From Streptomyces sp. NBC_00464 (GTDB lineage Bacteria > Actinomycetota > Actinomycetes > Streptomycetales > Streptomycetaceae), in the NCBI RefSeq assembly GCF_036013915.1, contig NZ_CP107899.1, positions 930,001 through 994,000 on the forward strand: a stretch of DNA of 64,000 bases. The letters are read 5' to 3'. Position numbers and translations under genes: made by a program. The notes beneath the pieces are model-generated. The model saw only the letters and a program-made list of their open reading frames with translations, did no database searches and had not been told where the DNA came from. Position 1 is the stretch's first letter; the number at the start of each line of letters is the position of its first letter. Shown here in pieces: positions 28,769-37,583 of the stretch.

Positions 28769-29460
28769 GCGGCGAAGTACTCGGTCAGGGTGGTGCCGCC
28801 CAGTTCGCGCATCTCCCGAGCGAGGTGCGCCTGGTCGGCGCAGCCCGCCACCAGCGCGGCCTCGGCGTAGGGCGTCCCTGCCCGTACGAGCGCCAGCGCC
28901 CGTTGCAGCCGCAGTACCCGGGCGAGCGTCTTGGGGCCGTATCCGAAGGCGGCCAGTGAGCGGCGGTGCAGCTGGCGGGCGCCGAGGCCGGCCGCCTGTG
29001 CCGTCTGCGCGACGGTGCGGCCGCCGGCCAGCTGAGCGGCGACGGACCGCATCGCCGCGTCCGGCGGCGCGGTGTCCGCTGCCCGGCGCACGGCGATGTC
29101 CTCCAGCGCGGCGGCCGGATCGGCGGCCCCGGCGACCCGCTCGGTGAGTTCCCGGACCAGGGCCGCCGGCCACAGGTCGGCCAGGCCGACGCGGCGGTCC
29201 CGCAGTTCGTGCGCCGGTACGCCCAGCAGGGCGGGCGCCGTGCCGGGGGCGAAGCGGATGCCCGCGTAGCTGCCGCCGCCCGAGCCGGACGGGGCTTCCG
29301 CACGGGTGTCCGGGCCCGCGACGAGCAGCCGGCCGCCGATCCAGAGCAGGTCCATGCAGCCGTCGGGCAGCACCGGATGGACCGATCCCTGCGGCACGGT
29401 CAGGGTCCAGACCTTCGCACCGTCCACCCGCGACGCGCGCTCTTCGTACCTGTCGCCCAT
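28765..29460 (-). CDS. AraC-family transcriptional regulator
   Basis: A 231-residue regulator. An N-terminal DUF6597-like sensor half ([36 protein letters not shown]) leads to a C-terminal AraC helix-turn-helix pair (about 140-228: [59 protein letters not shown]). The ATG at 29460 is where family similarity begins. It is convergent with and overlaps the glyoxalase-fold gene, a pairing that suggests a functional link. Confidence 0.87.
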   Translation of the reverse strand: MGDRYEERASRVDGAKVWTLTVPQGSVHPVLPDGCMDLLWIGGRLLVAGPDTRAEAPSGSGGGSYAGIRFAPGTAPALLGVPAHELRDRRVGLADLWPAALVRELTERVAGAADPAAALEDIAVRRAADTAPPDAAMRSVAAQLAGGRTVAQTAQAAGLGARQLHRRSLAAFGYGPKTLARVLRLQRALALVRAGTPYAEAALVAGCADQAHLAREMRELGGTTLTEYFAA

Positions 29461-29521
29461 GCCACCAGTCTCGTCGACCGACGGAGAACCGGCGGCAGGG
29501 GAACCCGCCCGGCGGCTGTCC

Positions 29522-30688
29522 TCACTCCCCGTGCGGCTGGGGCTTGTCCGTTTCCTTCTCACGGCTCGGCTGCAGCCGGGACTTCACGTCGTCCGGCGGC
29601 AGGAACCGCGACCACCGCTCCGGGAACTCGGACGGCATGTAGGGGCTGTCGCCGTCCTCCCCGTCGTCGTCGAGGCCGTCGTCCCGGCTCTCGGCCTGGG
29701 TGCGGGCCACGAACTCGGCCGCCTGGACCGCGCGCACCCGGTCGTTGGCGGCACGGGCCGCCGCCGTCGCCACCGACGGCCACACCCGGTCGATGGCCGC
29801 GTTGACCGCGGCGCCCACCAGCACCGCGAACGCGGAGATGCCGATCCACAGCAGTACCGCGATCGGGGCGGCCAGCGATCCGTAGATCGTGGGCCCCTCG
29901 ACCGTACTCGTGAGGTAGATCCGCAGCAGGAAGCTGCCCAGCACCCACATGGCCAGTGCCATCAGGGCGCCCGGCATGTCCTCGATCCACGGTGAGCGGA
30001 CGGGGACGGACACGTGGTAGAGCGTGGTCAGGAAGGCGATGGACAGCAGTATTACCAGCGGCCAGTACAGGACGCTTATGACCTCGGTGCCCCAGGGGAT
30101 GAACTCCACGACCCGGTCGGGGCCGACCACCAGCAGCGGCAGCACGGCCGCGCCCAGCAGCAGCGCCACCACGTACAGCAGGAAGGCGAGCATCCGGGTC
30201 TTGACGATGCCGCGCTGGCCGTCGAGCCCGTACATCACGGTGATGGTCTCGATGAAGACGTTGACCGCGCGTGAACCGGACCAGAGCGCGATCGCGAAGC
30301 CGATCGAGATGACGTCGGGCCGGGCCCCTGTGGTGACGTCCGCCAGAAGCGGTTTGGCGAAGTCGTTGACGCCGCGCTCGGAGAGCACCGTATGCGCCGC
30401 ATCAAGGATGTTGCGCTCGATGGAGGCGACCGTGGTGGTGCTGGTCCACTCGTCGACGTAACCGAGCAGGCCGATCAGTCCGAGGAGCAGCGGGGGCAGG
30501 GACAGCAGGGTGAAGAACGCCGCCTCGGCGGCGAGTCCCAGAATGCGGTACTCCATGCACGAGTTGACGGTGTCCTTGAGCAATTGCCAGGCCAGTTGAC
30601 GCTTGGACACGTTGCGGTAGAGCACTCTGGCCCGGTGGAGCCGGCCCGGTGGCCGCTCGGGTGTTTCATTTGCTGCCTGCACGTCCAT
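29522..30688 (-). CDS. YihY/BrkB-family inner-membrane protein
   Basis: A 388-residue membrane protein with about six helices between residues 45 and 310 ([25 protein letters not shown], then several more). It carries family features such as [13 protein letters not shown] and the [27 protein letters not shown] segment. The C-terminal 75 residues are hydrophilic and acidic. The family was once called ribonuclease BN but is now regarded as transporter-like or of unknown function. Its ATG is only 11 bases from the divergent acyl-CoA dehydrogenase ATG. Confidence 0.88.
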   Translation of the reverse strand: MDVQAANETPERPPGRLHRARVLYRNVSKRQLAWQLLKDTVNSCMEYRILGLAAEAAFFTLLSLPPLLLGLIGLLGYVDEWTSTTTVASIERNILDAAHTVLSERGVNDFAKPLLADVTTGARPDVISIGFAIALWSGSRAVNVFIETITVMYGLDGQRGIVKTRMLAFLLYVVALLLGAAVLPLLVVGPDRVVEFIPWGTEVISVLYWPLVILLSIAFLTTLYHVSVPVRSPWIEDMPGALMALAMWVLGSFLLRIYLTSTVEGPTIYGSLAAPIAVLLWIGISAFAVLVGAAVNAAIDRVWPSVATAAARAANDRVRAVQAAEFVARTQAESRDDGLDDDGEDGDSPYMPSEFPERWSRFLPPDDVKSRLQPSREKETDKPQPHGE

Positions 30689-30699
30689 ACCGTAGCGGC

Positions 30700-32337
30700 A
30701 TGGCAGCCACCACCCACACAGTGTCCAACCAGTCCCCTCCCCTCCTCGGCTACGACGTCTTCGGCGCGGACCGGGTGCTCACCGAAGCCGTGGAGCGGCA
30801 CCTCCCGTCGGAGCTGCTCGACGATGCGCGGGCCGGGCTGACCGAGCTCGGCCGGTCCGCCGGTTCCGCCCAGGCCGCGGAGTGGGGGGCGCAGGCCAAC
30901 GAGAATCCGCCGAGGCTGCGGACCCATGACCGCTACGGGCACCGCATCGACGAGGTGGAGTTCCATCCGGCCTGGCACCGGCTGCTCGGCCATGCGGTCA
31001 CCGCCGGTCTGACCGACGCCTGGGACCGGCCGGGCGGGCATGTGCGCCGGGCAGCCGGCTTCCTGGTGTGGACGCAGGCCGAGGCGGGCCACGGCTGCCC
31101 GCTCTCGATGACGCACGCGGCGGTGCCCGCGCTGCGGACCGATCCGGCCGTGGCGGCGGAGTGGGAGCCGCTGCTGACCTCGCACGTGTACGAGGAGGAG
31201 CTGCGGCCGGCCGCGCAGAAGGCCGGGGCGCTCCTGGGGATGGGCATGACGGAGAAGCAGGGCGGCACGGACGTGCGGTCCAACACGACGCGTGCCGAGC
31301 CCCTGGCCGGGGAGGGGGAGTATCTGCTCACCGGGCACAAGTGGTTCTGCTCGGCGCCGATGTCCGACGGGTTCCTGGTGCTGGCGCAGGCCCCCGGCGG
31401 GCTGACGTGTTTCCTGCTGCCCCGGGTGCTGCCGGACGGCGCCCGCAACACGTTCGCGATCCAGCGGCTCAAGGACAAGCTGGGCAACCGGTCCAACGCC
31501 TCGGCCGAGGTCGAGTTCGACGGTACGTGGGTGCGCAGGATCGGTGAGGAGGGGCGCGGGGTGCCCACCATCATCGACATGGTGGCGGCGACCCGGCTGG
31601 ACTGCGTCACCGGCTCGGCGGCGCTGATGCGGCAGGCGGTGGCTCAGGCGGTCCACCACACCACGTACCGCAGCGCGTTCGGCGGGGTGCTGGTCGACAA
31701 GCCGCTGATGCGCAATGTGCTGGCCGATCTGGCACTGGAGTCGGAGGCGGCGACGGTGCTGGCGATGCGGCTGGCCGCCGCGTACGACGCCGGGACCGAG
31801 AGCGAGTCGGCGTTCCTGCGCATCGCGGTGCCCACGGCTAAGTACTGGGTGACGAAAAGGTGCACCCCGCTGGTCACCGAGGCGCTCGAATGCCTCGGCG
31901 GCAACGGCTACGTGGAGGAGTCGGGGATGCCCCGGCTGCTGCGCGAGGCGCCGCTCAACTCGATCTGGGAGGGCTCGGGGAACGTACAGGCGCTGGATGT
32001 GCTGCGCGCCCTGCAGCGCGAGCCGCTGGCGCTGAACGCGTTCCTCCAGGAGGTCGGACGGGCGCGGGGCGCGGACCACCGGCTGGACAGGGCGATCAAG
32101 GACCTGCTGACCGAGCTGGCCGATCTTCAGGGGATCGAGGCACGGGCCCGTCGGCTCGTGGAGCGGATGGCGCTGGTGCTTCAGGGTTCGCTGCTGGTGC
32201 GCTGGGCTCCGCCGGAGGTCGCCGACGCCTTCTGCGCGTCACGCCTGGGCGGGGACTGGGGTTCGGCCTTCGGAACGCTGCCGCACACCCTGGACCTGGC
32301 GTCGGTCGTGGAACGGGCCCGGCCCGTGGAGCGTTGA
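30700..32337 (+). CDS. AidB-like acyl-CoA dehydrogenase
   Basis: A 545-residue flavoprotein of the acyl-CoA dehydrogenase superfamily, long form as in AidB. Segments include MTEKQGGTDVRSNTT, GHKWFCSAPMSDGFLVLAQA, IDMVAATRLDCVTGSAA, ECLGGNGYVEESGMPRLLREAPLNSIWEGSGNVQALDVLR. AidB of E. coli is part of the response to alkylation damage; the role in Streptomyces is uncertain. There is no ribosome binding site, and TACCGT at 30688-30693 lies six bases before the ATG, so a leaderless mRNA is likely. The downstream GAF regulator may control it. Confidence 0.88.
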   Translation: MAATTHTVSNQSPPLLGYDVFGADRVLTEAVERHLPSELLDDARAGLTELGRSAGSAQAAEWGAQANENPPRLRTHDRYGHRIDEVEFHPAWHRLLGHAVTAGLTDAWDRPGGHVRRAAGFLVWTQAEAGHGCPLSMTHAAVPALRTDPAVAAEWEPLLTSHVYEEELRPAAQKAGALLGMGMTEKQGGTDVRSNTTRAEPLAGEGEYLLTGHKWFCSAPMSDGFLVLAQAPGGLTCFLLPRVLPDGARNTFAIQRLKDKLGNRSNASAEVEFDGTWVRRIGEEGRGVPTIIDMVAATRLDCVTGSAALMRQAVAQAVHHTTYRSAFGGVLVDKPLMRNVLADLALESEAATVLAMRLAAAYDAGTESESAFLRIAVPTAKYWVTKRCTPLVTEALECLGGNGYVEESGMPRLLREAPLNSIWEGSGNVQALDVLRALQREPLALNAFLQEVGRARGADHRLDRAIKDLLTELADLQGIEARARRLVERMALVLQGSLLVRWAPPEVADAFCASRLGGDWGSAFGTLPHTLDLASVVERARPVER

Positions 32338-32490
32338 CCGGGCCAGCGCCCGGGCAGCAACAGGGGGTGGTGCTGCGCCGACACGGCACCACCCCCCATG
32401 CTGTACACACCGGACTTCGGGGCCGAAACCCTGCCGTTCGGTGTTCCGTCACTCTTGTACGGTCGGGGGGTCGTCGCCAGAGTTGCAGAG

Positions 32491-32500
32491 GGTTGCAACC
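32491..32500. promoter_or_regulatory. Palindrome GGTTGCAACC upstream of the GAF regulator
   Basis: A perfect 10-bp palindrome flanked by further GTTGC copies (32482-32486 and 32511-32515) in the 258-base gap before the regulator gene. Possibly an operator for autoregulation. Confidence 0.3.
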
Positions 32501-32595
32501 ATTGTGTGGAGTTGCGGTGCCGGAGCCTCCGCAGCGGGAGGATGGTCCCGCGGCCCCCTGACCAGGGCCCGGCACAGCCAAGAGGGGAAACCGGC

Positions 32596-33876
32596 ATGGA
32601 GACAAGCCCTGTCGATGTGATGCGGCTCGCTGCCCAGGAGTCCGGCCGGGCCAACCGCCTGGTCCACCGGGCCCGCGAGGCGCGGATGGCGGGCGACCGG
32701 ATGCCCACCGTGCCGCGGGCAGAGATCGGGGCCTCGTGGGACCGGGTGCTGCGCAGCGGGATCGATCCTGAACAGACGACCCACAGCGTCCTGCTGGAGC
32801 TGGACGAGGTCGAACACCGGCGCCGGAGTTCCACACTGGGCGAGGTGATGCCGCTGCTCAGCGACGGCCTGGTGAGCATCGCGGACGCCTCGCAGCAGAT
32901 CATGGTGGTCACCGATGTGGAGGGCCGGGTGCTCTGGCGCCAGGGCAACACGGGGGTGCTGCGCCTGGCGGACAACATCTGCCTCGCCGAGGGCGCCGCC
33001 TGGTCGGAGGCGATCACGGGAACCAACGCGATCGGCACCGCGCTCGCCTCGCGCGCCCCTGTGCAGGTCCACTCCGCGGAGCACTTCGTCCGCAGTCTGC
33101 ACGGGTGGACGTGCGCGGCGGCACCGGTGCGCGATCCTCGGGACGGCCGGCTGATGGGGATCGTCGACATCAGCGGTCCGGCGAGTACCTTCCATCCGAC
33201 GACGCTCGCCCTCGTCGGTTCGGTGGCCCGGCTGGCCGAGAGCGAGATCAGGACCCAGCATCTGCAGTCGATCGACCGGCTGCGCTCGGTGGCGGCGCCG
33301 ATGCTGTGCCGGCTGGGGGGCCGGGCTCTTGCGGTGGACAGCAACGGCTGGCTGGCGGCGGTCACCGGGATGCCTCCGGTGGACCGGCTGCCGCTGCCGA
33401 AGTCCTTGCAGCCGGGCCGGGTGTGGCTGCCCTCGCTCGGGATGTGCCGGGTGGAGCCGCTGCCGGGCGGCTGGCTGGTGCAGGTGGCGGACGGGGCGAT
33501 GGACAGCCCGCCGCGCCGGGTCGTGCTGGATCTGAGCCTGGCGCGCAGTCTCGCGGTGAATGTGGTGAGCCCGGTGGGCACGTGGACGCAGCGGCTCTCC
33601 CCGCGCCACGCCGAGCTGCTGTATGCGCTGGCGCTGCACCCGGAGGGGCGTACGGCGTCCGAGCTGGCGGAGGACCTCTTCGGCGACCCGACCAGGACGG
33701 TGACGGTCCGGGCCGAGATATCGCGGCTGAGGCGCCATCTCGCGGAGGTGCTGGCGCACCGCCCGTACCGCTTCGGCGAGGGGGTCGAGGTGGAGGTGAT
33801 CCGTCCGGAGCACCCGTGCGATCTGTTGCCGCGGTCGAAGGCGCCGGTGGTGGTGGCGGCGCGCAGCGCCTCCTGA
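32596..33876 (+). CDS. GAF-domain transcriptional regulator (AcoR-like, without sigma-54 domain)
   Basis: A 426-residue regulator. The N-terminal region (ASWDRVLRSGIDP) and GAF sensor domain (about 95-225: IMVVTDVEGRVLWRQGN, GAAWSEAITGTNAIGTAL, EHFVRSLHGWTCAAAPVRDP, GIVDISG) are of the AcoR type. The sigma-54 AAA domain is absent, as expected in an organism without sigma-54. A C-terminal helix-turn-helix (RTASELAEDLFGDPTRTVTVRAEISRLRRHL) remains. ATG 32596 follows AGAGGGGAAA. Its stop lies inside a tandem repeat. Such regulators often control alcohol/aldehyde oxidation genes; the target here is not known. Confidence 0.85.
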   Translation: METSPVDVMRLAAQESGRANRLVHRAREARMAGDRMPTVPRAEIGASWDRVLRSGIDPEQTTHSVLLELDEVEHRRRSSTLGEVMPLLSDGLVSIADASQQIMVVTDVEGRVLWRQGNTGVLRLADNICLAEGAAWSEAITGTNAIGTALASRAPVQVHSAEHFVRSLHGWTCAAAPVRDPRDGRLMGIVDISGPASTFHPTTLALVGSVARLAESEIRTQHLQSIDRLRSVAAPMLCRLGGRALAVDSNGWLAAVTGMPPVDRLPLPKSLQPGRVWLPSLGMCRVEPLPGGWLVQVADGAMDSPPRRVVLDLSLARSLAVNVVSPVGTWTQRLSPRHAELLYALALHPEGRTASELAEDLFGDPTRTVTVRAEISRLRRHLAEVLAHRPYRFGEGVEVEVIRPEHPCDLLPRSKAPVVVAARSAS

Positions 33877-33940
33877 CGCTGTTCCCGCGACGCCTCCTGA
33901 ACGCTGTTCCCGCAGCGCCTCCTGAACGCTGTTCCCGCAG
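33867..33940. repeat. Three tandem 25-bp repeats over the end of the GAF regulator gene
   Basis: Units at 33867-33890 (24 bases, one deletion), 33891-33915 and 33916-33940. Each reads CGCCTCCTGA(A)CGCTGTTC then CCGCAG or CCGCGA. The first unit contains the stop codon of the regulator; the other two are copies downstream of it, each repeating the TGA context. Confidence 0.9.
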
Positions 33941-34006
33941 GTCCGGGGGGCCTGCTCCCGGGTACCGGCTTGGGTCGGGGCGGCGGGGCATGGTTTTCTG
34001 GCAGTC

Positions 34007-34615
34007 ATGAGCAACCCCGAGCGTCCATCCGATCCTGCCCTCGCCCAGGTGACCATCTGGTCCCTGGAGCAGACCTCCCCCGACGACCTGCGGCCCTCGG
34101 CCGTGCCCGAGGCGGACGTACGGATCGTCCGGTCCGAGGTGCCCCTGCCCGAGTTCAGCCGATTCCTCTATACGGCGGTCGGCGGCGACATCCAGTGGAC
34201 GGACCGGCTGTCGCTGACGTACGCGCAGTGGCAGGAAGTGCTGGACCGGCCGGGCGCGGAGACCTGGGTGGCGTACGCCGACGGCACGCCGGCCGGATAC
34301 GTGGAGCTGGACCCGCAGGACGACGGCGCGGTCGAGATCATGTACTTCGGCCTCCTCCCGGCCTTCCGGGGACGCCGGATCGGCGGTCATCTGCTCTCGT
34401 ACGGGGTCGCGCGCGCCTGGGACCTGGCGGAGCGGTGGCCGGAGCGGCCCGCGACCAAGCGGGTGTGGGTGCACACCTGCTCCAAGGACGGGCCGCATGC
34501 CATGGCCAACTACCAGCGCCGCGGCTTCCGGTTGTTCGACACCCGGACGGAACGGGAGCCCGAGGTCGCCACCCCGGGCCCGTGGCCGGAATCCGGCCGG
34601 ACGGTGCTTCCGTAG
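34007..34615 (+). CDS. GNAT-family N-acetyltransferase
   Basis: A 202-residue acetyltransferase. The GNAT core is at about 85-180: GYVELDPQDDGAVEIMYFGLLPAFRGRRIGGHLL (acetyl-CoA loop R/QxxGxG/A as RGRRIG), then VWVHTCSKDGPHAMANYQRRGFRLFDT. The substrate is not predictable. It has no ribosome binding site, so leaderless translation from ATG 34007 is likely. A hairpin at 34663-34690 follows and separates it from the sulfur operon. Confidence 0.87.
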   Translation: MSNPERPSDPALAQVTIWSLEQTSPDDLRPSAVPEADVRIVRSEVPLPEFSRFLYTAVGGDIQWTDRLSLTYAQWQEVLDRPGAETWVAYADGTPAGYVELDPQDDGAVEIMYFGLLPAFRGRRIGGHLLSYGVARAWDLAERWPERPATKRVWVHTCSKDGPHAMANYQRRGFRLFDTRTEREPEVATPGPWPESGRTVLP

Positions 34616-34662
34616 CAAACCCGGCAAGAAATGCACATGGTTGTCCGGTTTTCCGGCCGACA

Positions 34663-34690
34663 GGCGCCCGTCACACACGTGACGGGCGCC
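34663..34690 (+). terminator. Hairpin after the GNAT gene
   Basis: Perfect 12-bp stem GGCGCCCGTCAC (34663-34674) and GTGACGGGCGCC (34679-34690), 4-base loop, about 50 bases after the GNAT stop. Confidence 0.7.
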
Positions 34691-34774
34691 ACATTGTCTC
34701 ACCTGTCGGGACAGTCTCGTCCACATCATGGATAGTGGTGGACTGCTCCGAGATCCGCGTGACACGCTTCCGTC

Positions 34775-34858
34775 ATGCCTGGAACTGGAATTGCCTTGGT
34801 GAGTCGACGCCACGTCGACCTCGGCCGCATGTCCAGCGCCATCTGTCCGGCGAGCTGA
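34775..34858 (+). CDS. Putative cysteine-responsive leader peptide
   Basis: A 27-residue ORF beginning MPGTGIALVSRRHVDLGRM and ending with SSAICPAS. Similar small ORFs, with SRRHVDLxR and a Cys near the end, are known to me as putative leader peptides upstream of sulfur-assimilation genes in actinomycetes. It lies 115 bases before the sulfite reductase start. The mechanism would be attenuation: ribosome stalling at the Cys codon (position 24) when Cys-tRNA is scarce changes the downstream RNA. Cysteine-responsive leader ORFs have been shown in mycobacteria; applying this here is inference. Confidence 0.75.
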   Translation: MPGTGIALVSRRHVDLGRMSSAICPAS

Positions 34859-34973
34859 GATTCCCAGCACCGCCGCGATCGACCTTTCCTCTGCACATCC
34901 TGCGCACCGCCGCGCCCAGACGCGAGTGTGCAGTTCAGAGCCGCCCTCCTGCAGTCCCGAAGGACGTACTGTC

Positions 34974-36671
34974 ATGGCCGCTACCCCGGAACAGCCCGCG
35001 CCCGCCGCGCCTCGCCGCAAGGCAGGCCGCCACCGTGGCGAAGGCCAGTGGGCCCTGGGGCACTTCACCCCGCTCAACGGCAATGAGCAGTTCAAGAAGG
35101 ATGACGACAGTCTCAACGTGCGGACACGCATTGAGACGATCTACTCCAAGCGCGGATTCGACTCGATCGACCCCAACGACCTTCGCGGACGCATGCGCTG
35201 GTGGGGGCTGTACACCCAGCGCAAGCCCGGCATCGACGGCGGCAAGACCGCCGTGCTGGAGCCGGAGGAGCTGGACGACCGCTACTTCATGCTGCGGGTC
35301 CGGATCGACGGCGGCCGGCTGACCGCGGCACAGCTGCGGGCGATCGGTGAGGTCTCCCAGGACTACGCGCGGGGCACCGCCGATGTCACCGACCGGCAGA
35401 ACATCCAGCTGCACTGGATCCGCATCGAGGACGTCCCGGCCATCTGGGAGAAGCTGGAGGCCGTCGGCCTGTCCACGACGGAGGCCTGCGGCGACTGCCC
35501 CCGCGTGATCATCGGCTCCCCGGTGGCGGGGATCGCCGCCGACGAGATCATCGACGGGACCCCGGCGGTCGACGAGATCCACGACCGCTACATCGGCAGC
35601 AAGGAGTTCTCCAACCTGCCGCGCAAGTTCAAGACCGCGATCTCCGGCTCGCCCGTGCAGGACGTGGTCCACGAGATCAACGACATCGCCTTCGTCGGCG
35701 TCGTCCACCCCGAACACGGCCCCGGCTTCGACCTCTGGGTCGGCGGCGGCCTCTCGACCAACCCGCGGCTCGCCGAACGCCTCGGCGCCTGGGTGCCGTT
35801 GCACGAGGTCTCCGACGTCTGGGCCGGTGTGGTCGGGATCTTCCGGGACTACGGCTACCGGCGGCTGCGCACCCGCGCCCGGCTGAAGTTCCTGATGGCC
35901 GACTGGGGCCCCGTCAAGTTCCGTCAGGTGCTGGAGGACGAGTACCTGAAGCGTCCCCTGCTCGACGGCCCCGCGCCCGAGCAGCCCAGCAGCCGCTGGC
36001 GCGACCACGTGGGCGTCCACGAGCAGCAGGACGGCCGCCTCTACGTCGGCTTCGCGCCCCGCGTCGGCCGGGTCGACGGCCCCACCCTCACCAAGATCGC
36101 CGATCTGGCGGCCGCGCACGGATCGGACCGGCTGCGCACCACCGTCGAGCAGAAGATGCTGATCCTGGACGTGGAGCCGGATCAGGTCGACTCCCTGGTG
36201 GCCGGCCTCGAAAAGCTCGGCTTCCAGGTGAAGCCGTCCCCCTTCCGCCGCGGCACGATGGCCTGCACCGGCATCGAGTACTGCAAGCTGGCGATCGTCG
36301 AGACCAAGGCGCGGGGCGCCTCGCTCATCGACGAACTGGAGCGCCGCATGCCGGAGTTCGACGAGCCGCTCACCATCAACATCAACGGCTGCCCCAACGC
36401 CTGCGCCCGCATCCAGACCGCCGACATCGGCCTCAAGGGCCAGCTCATGCTGGACGGCGAGGGCAACCAGGTGGAGGGCTACCAGGTGCACCTGGGCGGC
36501 GCGCTCGGCCTGGAGGCCGGCTTCGGGCGCAAGGTCCGTGGCCTGAAGGTCACTTCGGCCGAACTGCCCGACTACGTCGAGCGGGTCCTCGGGAACTTCC
36601 AGAAGGAGCGCGAGGACGACGAGCGCTTCGCGACCTGGGCGGCCAGGGCCAGTGCGGAGTCGCTGTCATGA
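34974..36671 (+). CDS. sirA: Ferredoxin-dependent assimilatory sulfite reductase
   Basis: A 565-residue siroheme/[4Fe-4S] enzyme reducing sulfite to sulfide. Cluster ligands are CTGIEYC (Cys431, Cys437) and CPNAC (Cys473, Cys477), the C-x5-C and C-x3-C pattern. Siroheme contacts include ADVTDRQNIQLHW and the R/K-rich RFKTAISG. Nitrite reductases of the same family share these features; the call as sulfite reductase rests on the cysHCDN operon. ATG 34974 follows GAAGGA. Its stop overlaps the zinc-ribbon gene (ATGA). Confidence 0.92.
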   Translation: MAATPEQPAPAAPRRKAGRHRGEGQWALGHFTPLNGNEQFKKDDDSLNVRTRIETIYSKRGFDSIDPNDLRGRMRWWGLYTQRKPGIDGGKTAVLEPEELDDRYFMLRVRIDGGRLTAAQLRAIGEVSQDYARGTADVTDRQNIQLHWIRIEDVPAIWEKLEAVGLSTTEACGDCPRVIIGSPVAGIAADEIIDGTPAVDEIHDRYIGSKEFSNLPRKFKTAISGSPVQDVVHEINDIAFVGVVHPEHGPGFDLWVGGGLSTNPRLAERLGAWVPLHEVSDVWAGVVGIFRDYGYRRLRTRARLKFLMADWGPVKFRQVLEDEYLKRPLLDGPAPEQPSSRWRDHVGVHEQQDGRLYVGFAPRVGRVDGPTLTKIADLAAAHGSDRLRTTVEQKMLILDVEPDQVDSLVAGLEKLGFQVKPSPFRRGTMACTGIEYCKLAIVETKARGASLIDELERRMPEFDEPLTININGCPNACARIQTADIGLKGQLMLDGEGNQVEGYQVHLGGALGLEAGFGRKVRGLKVTSAELPDYVERVLGNFQKEREDDERFATWAARASAESLS

Positions 36672-36847
36672 GCGAGCGCGCCGCGCCGTTCCACTGCCCC
36701 TACTGCGGCGACGAGGACCTGCGCCCGCACGAGGCAGGGCACGGAGCCTGGGAATGCGCCTCGTGCAACCGGGCGTTCCAGCTGAAGTTCCTGGGCCTGC
36801 TGGCCCGGGGACTGGAGCGCAACAACGGTGAAGGGGACGGGATATGA
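36668..36847 (+). CDS. Small zinc-ribbon protein in the sulfur operon
   Basis: A 59-residue protein with two CxxC pairs, CPYC at 10-13 and CASC at 30-33, which should bind one zinc or an iron centre. It begins MSERAAPFHCPYCG and ends GLERNNGEGDGI. ATG overlaps the sulfite reductase stop, and its stop TGA (36845-36847) overlaps the cysH ATG at 36844, so it is coupled on both sides. A gene of this kind recurs between sulfite reductase and cysH in actinomycetes as far as I recall. Function unknown; a redox or assembly aid for the reductases is a guess. Confidence 0.88.
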   Translation: MSERAAPFHCPYCGDEDLRPHEAGHGAWECASCNRAFQLKFLGLLARGLERNNGEGDGI

Positions 36848-37560
36848 CGGACACTCTGCAAGCAGAGAAGCTCTCCGCCGCCGAGCTCAGGGATCTCGCC
36901 GAGCGCGCGGGCCGGGACCTGGAGGACGCCTCCGCACTGGAGATCCTCCAGTGGGCCGCCCGCACCTTCGGCAAGCGGTTCTGCGTCACGTCGTCGATGG
37001 AGGACGCGGTCGTCGCGCACCTTGCCTCCCGGGCCCTGCCCGGGGTGGACGTGGTCTTCCTCGACACGGGTTACCACTTCCCCGAGACGATCGGCACCCG
37101 TGACGCGGTGGAGGCGGTGATGGACGTCAACGTCATCACGCTGACGCCGCGGCAGACCGTGGCGGAGCAGGACGCCGAGTACGGGCCGAAGCTGCACGAC
37201 CGCGACCCGGACCTGTGCTGCAAGCTGCGCAAGGTCACGCCCCTCCAGGAGGGACTGACCTCGTACGCGGCCTGGGCGACGGGGCTGCGCCGCGACGAGT
37301 CCGCCACCCGGGCGAACACCCCGGTGGTCGGCTGGGACGAGAAGCGGCAGAAGGTCAAGGTCTCGCCGATCGCGCGCTGGACCCAGGACGACGTCGACGC
37401 GTACGTCGCCGAGCACGGGGTCCTCACCAACCCGCTGCTGATGGACGGTTACGCCTCCGTGGGCTGCGCCCCCTGCACCCGCCGGGTGCTGGAGGGCGAG
37501 GACGCACGGTCCGGACGCTGGGCCGGGCGCGGCAAGACCGAATGCGGACTGCACGACTGA
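36844..37560 (+). CDS. cysH: Adenylylsulfate (APS) reductase, CysH family
   Basis: A 238-residue reductase turning activated sulfate into sulfite. It has the CC pair in DPDLCCKLRK and the CxxC in GCAPCTRR, which together bind a [4Fe-4S] cluster and mark the APS-using type. The catalytic Cys is in the C-terminal ECGLH. PP-loop-like SSMEDAVV and LDTGYHFPET are present. It overlaps the zinc-ribbon gene at the start, and its TGA overlaps an upstream in-frame start of cysC (TGATG). Confidence 0.94.
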   Translation: MTDTLQAEKLSAAELRDLAERAGRDLEDASALEILQWAARTFGKRFCVTSSMEDAVVAHLASRALPGVDVVFLDTGYHFPETIGTRDAVEAVMDVNVITLTPRQTVAEQDAEYGPKLHDRDPDLCCKLRKVTPLQEGLTSYAAWATGLRRDESATRANTPVVGWDEKRQKVKVSPIARWTQDDVDAYVAEHGVLTNPLLMDGYASVGCAPCTRRVLEGEDARSGRWAGRGKTECGLHD

Positions 37561-37583
37561 TGACGACTGATCAGGAGACTTCG

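Noticed and set aside
33867..33940. CRISPR-like array
   Set aside because: Units are directly adjacent with no spacers and no cas genes nearby.
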